The position numbers and the translations under genes were made by a program. Shown here piece by piece: positions 6,519 through 8,160 of a DNA stretch of 8,160 nt. Every line of letters begins with the position of its first letter. Within the stretch, counting starts at the first letter, position 1. The notes below the pieces were generated by a model. The model was not told the origin of the DNA. It was given only the letters and a program-made list of their open reading frames with translations, and searched no databases. Origin of the DNA: Oscillospiraceae bacterium (lineage in GTDB: Bacteria; Bacillota; Clostridia; Oscillospirales; Oscillospiraceae); assembly GCA_017501805.1 (NCBI GenBank), contig JAFVWG010000008.1, positions 1 to 8,160 on the forward strand. The letters run 5' to 3'.

Positions 6519-6547
6519 ATAGTACCACCGTTTCGAAAAGGTGTCAA
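6519..6547 (-). promoter_or_regulatory. Sigma-A-type promoter of the cysE operon
   Basis: A perfect -35 TTGACA (6542-6547) is separated by exactly 17 bp from TACTAT (6519-6524), a 4 of 6 match to the -10 consensus. The start point would fall in the A-run near 6511-6513, just before Stem I of the T-box. The -35 box begins 3 nt after the pgsA stop. The spacer is almost entirely an 18-bp dyad (6526-6543), which could be an operator. Confidence 0.8.
6526..6543. repeat. 18-bp imperfect palindrome inside the promoter spacer, candidate operator
   Basis: The minus-strand sequence CACCTTTTCGAAACGGTG is self-complementary at 8 of 9 arm positions with no spacer. It covers the last two bases of the -35 box and all but one base of the spacer. 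A protein bound here would block RNA polymerase. No transcription factor can be named from this window, and a chance palindrome is possible. Confidence 0.4.
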
Positions 6548-6550
6548 GCC

Positions 6551-7057
6551 TCAGCGCAGTGCGCTTCCGTTTTTGACAAAATACTCCACGCCGGACCAAA
6601 TCGTTGTGACAAGGATCACAGCAAGCACGGTGATATCGAGCCACGGTGCGGCAAATACGATCAGAACACACAGTCCGATCATCGTTGCGGCGGTCTTGAC
6701 CTTACCGGACCAACCGGCAGCGATCACGTGACCCTTGCTCGCAGCGGTCATTCTCAGACCGGAAACGGCAAATTCGCGCGTCAGAACGATCATAACCGCC
6801 CACGCGGGAAAGCGCTGCAGCTCCACAAGGATGAGCATCGCGGCGAAGACGAGCAGCTTATCTGCCAGCGGATCGAGAAACTTTCCGAAATCGCTGGTCT
6901 GGTGATAGTTTCTCGCCACATATCCGTCAACAAGGTCGGTCAGGCTTGCGATGATGAACACCGCCAGCGCCCACCAGTTGAGCCCCAAAAGAAACAGCAC
7001 CATAAAGGTCGGGATCAGAGCGACCCGTGCCAGGGTGATTTTCGTTGCAGTCGTCAT
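6551..7057 (-). CDS. pgsA: CDP-diacylglycerol--glycerol-3-phosphate 3-phosphatidyltransferase
   Basis: PgsA makes phosphatidylglycerol phosphate from CDP-diacylglycerol and sn-glycerol-3-phosphate, the committed step to phosphatidylglycerol and cardiolipin in the membrane. The 168-residue protein has the full CDP-alcohol phosphotransferase signature D-x2-D-G-x2-A-R-x8-G-x3-D-x3-D at 41-66 (D41, D44, G45, A48, R49, G58, D62, D66). Hydrophobic stretches at about 8-40, 68-80, 85-100 and 122-153 fit a polytopic membrane enzyme. REFAVSGLRM (94-103) and GKVKT (118-122) are typical of PgsA within the superfamily. The ATG at 7057 overlaps the rimO stop as ATGA, and GGAGG (7068-7072) lies 10 nt upstream. 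A TTG start 10 codons earlier is less likely. No terminator is seen between pgsA and the T-box leader. Confidence 0.95.
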   Translation of the reverse strand: MTTATKITLARVALIPTFMVLFLLGLNWWALAVFIIASLTDLVDGYVARNYHQTSDFGKFLDPLADKLLVFAAMLILVELQRFPAWAVMIVLTREFAVSGLRMTAASKGHVIAAGWSGKVKTAATMIGLCVLIVFAAPWLDITVLAVILVTTIWSGVEYFVKNGSALR

Positions 7058-8160
7058 TTTTTCTCTACCTCCACAACACTTCCGCAAAGATCTCCGTCCG
7101 TCACATCGTCAACGAGGACCGTGACAAACGAGCCCGTGGAGATCGGGCGGACCGCCGTGAAGCGTACACAGCCGTCGATCTCCGGGGAATCGGCATAGCT
7201 TCTGCCGAAATATTCGCCGCGTTCCGCGTCAAAGCCCTCGCAAAGCACGCGCAGGACCTCGCCGATCCGCAGTTCATTATATTCATCCATAATGCGAGAT
7301 TGCAGTTCGCAGACGATCTCCGCGCGGCGCGCCGCGGTTTCGGCATCGGGGCGTTCCATCTCTGCTGCGGGTGTTCCCTCCTCCGGAGAAAAGGCAAACG
7401 CACCCACGCGCTCAAGCTTGTATTCCTTCAGGAACTCGCAAAGCTCCGTGAATTCTTCTTCGCCCTCTCCGGGAAGTCCCGTGATCAGGCTGGTGCGAAG
7501 CACAAGACCGGGGATGCGTGCGCGCAGTTTTGTAAACAGCTGCTCAATGATCCTCCGCGTATCGCGGCGATGCATCCGCTTGAGAATGGCATCGTTCACG
7601 TGCTGGATGGGAATGTCCATATATTTGACGATCTTCTCTTCCTGCGCGAACACGTCGATCAGTTCGTCCGTGATCTCGTCCGAATAGAGATAGTGCACGC
7701 GGATCCAAGCAAGCTTTTCAATACGGCAGAGCCTGCGCAGAAGCTCTGCAAGGCGGTATGTACCGTAGAGGTCTTTGCCGTAGCGGGTGGTATCCTGCGC
7801 CACGACGATCAGCTCCCGCACGCCGTTTTCGGCAAACTGCTCCGCCTCGCGGACCAGCTCTTCCATCGGTCGGCTGCGGAATTTCCCGCGCAGGGACGGG
7901 ATCACGCAGTAGGCGCAGTGATTGTCGCAGCCCTCCGCGATTTTCAGATAGGCATAATGCTCCGGCGTTGTCAGGACTCTTCCCACGCCGTCGATGCGGT
8001 CATCGTCTATGGAAGCAAAGGCGCAGACCTGTTCGCCGCGCAGAAGCCGTTCCACAGATTCCACAACATCGGCATAGTTGCCCGTGCCGAGCACACCGTC
8101 GACCTCCGGAAGTTCTTCGAGGATCTCCTTCTGATAGCGCTGCGACAGGCAGCCTGTTAC
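7054..8160 (-). CDS. rimO: Ribosomal protein uS12 methylthiotransferase RimO (5' end missing)
   Basis: RimO is a radical SAM enzyme with two [4Fe-4S] clusters that adds a methylthio group to a conserved aspartate of ribosomal protein uS12. The window holds 368 codons plus stop; about 70-80 N-terminal residues are missing compared with the usual length of about 440. The visible part begins VTGCLSQRYQ, whose Cys is one of the three N-terminal cluster ligands. The radical SAM motif CDNHCAYC is at visible residues 78-85, followed by IPSLRGKFRSRP. VAQDTTRYGKDLYG and SYADSPEIDG separate RimO from the related MiaB. A C-terminal TRAM domain spans about 299-365. A GTG at 8094 is only an internal valine codon: the frame is open up to the window edge with conserved sequence. 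The gene overlaps pgsA by 4 nt. Confidence 0.97.
   Translation of the reverse strand, partial: VTGCLSQRYQKEILEELPEVDGVLGTGNYADVVESVERLLRGEQVCAFASIDDDRIDGVGRVLTTPEHYAYLKIAEGCDNHCAYCVIPSLRGKFRSRPMEELVREAEQFAENGVRELIVVAQDTTRYGKDLYGTYRLAELLRRLCRIEKLAWIRVHYLYSDEITDELIDVFAQEEKIVKYMDIPIQHVNDAILKRMHRRDTRRIIEQLFTKLRARIPGLVLRTSLITGLPGEGEEEFTELCEFLKEYKLERVGAFAFSPEEGTPAAEMERPDAETAARRAEIVCELQSRIMDEYNELRIGEVLRVLCEGFDAERGEYFGRSYADSPEIDGCVRFTAVRPISTGSFVTVLVDDVTDGDLCGSVVEVEKK

Noticed and set aside
7058..7087. A 10-residue extension of PgsA from a TTG at 7087
   Set aside because: The ATG at 7057 has a GGAGG site at good spacing and an ATGA overlap with rimO.
5753..7198. A 481-codon open frame on the plus strand running across cysE, the T-box leader and pgsA
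   Set aside because: It crosses two conserved genes and a structured RNA, and shows no domain or start signal.
8092..8094. GTG at 8094 as the start of rimO
   Set aside because: The frame stays open to the window edge and encodes the conserved VTGCLSQRY with an iron-sulphur ligand Cys, so the gene continues upstream.

Overview
The window is a GC-rich stretch of bacterial chromosome. All recognisable genes lie on the minus strand, so they read from right to left. A cysteine T-box riboswitch, strong GGAGG ribosome binding sites, a DNA polymerase I whose proofreading site has decayed, and the order rimO-pgsA all point to a Firmicute, most likely a GC-rich clostridial lineage such as Oscillospirales or a relative. 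That placement is inference from gene families; no rRNA gene is present to confirm it.

Layout in transcription order: rimO (7054-8160, its 5' end beyond the window) overlaps pgsA (6551-7057) by 4 nt. Three bases after pgsA comes a sigma-A-type promoter (6519-6547), then a complete T-box leader (about 6297-6512) with Stem I, antiterminator and terminator. This leader precedes cysE (5663-6283) and cysS (4222-5661), which are 1 nt apart. Then follow polA (1633-4194, 27 nt after cysS), rimI (1178-1636, ATGA overlap with polA) and tsaD (181-1197, 20-nt overlap with rimI). After tsaD there are two hairpins in a 180-nt gap. The second looks like a Rho-independent terminator, and another gene begins at the very edge (start codon at positions 3-1, with a GGAGG Shine-Dalgarno site).

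How the parts fit: CysE makes O-acetylserine, the precursor of cysteine, and CysS charges tRNA-Cys. The T-box senses uncharged tRNA-Cys and lets transcription continue when cysteine is short. Because polA, rimI and tsaD follow with no visible terminator or promoter, they may share this cysteine-responsive transcription. rimO and pgsA have no terminator of their own, so their transcripts probably run into the T-box as well.

I found no mobile element, CRISPR array, tRNA or rRNA gene, and no sign of a novel defence or metabolic system; every full-length gene is a known housekeeping family. The points most worth following up are regulatory: an 18-bp dyad filling the spacer of the T-box promoter, the possible cysteine gating of polA, rimI and tsaD, and an ambiguous specifier register in the T-box.
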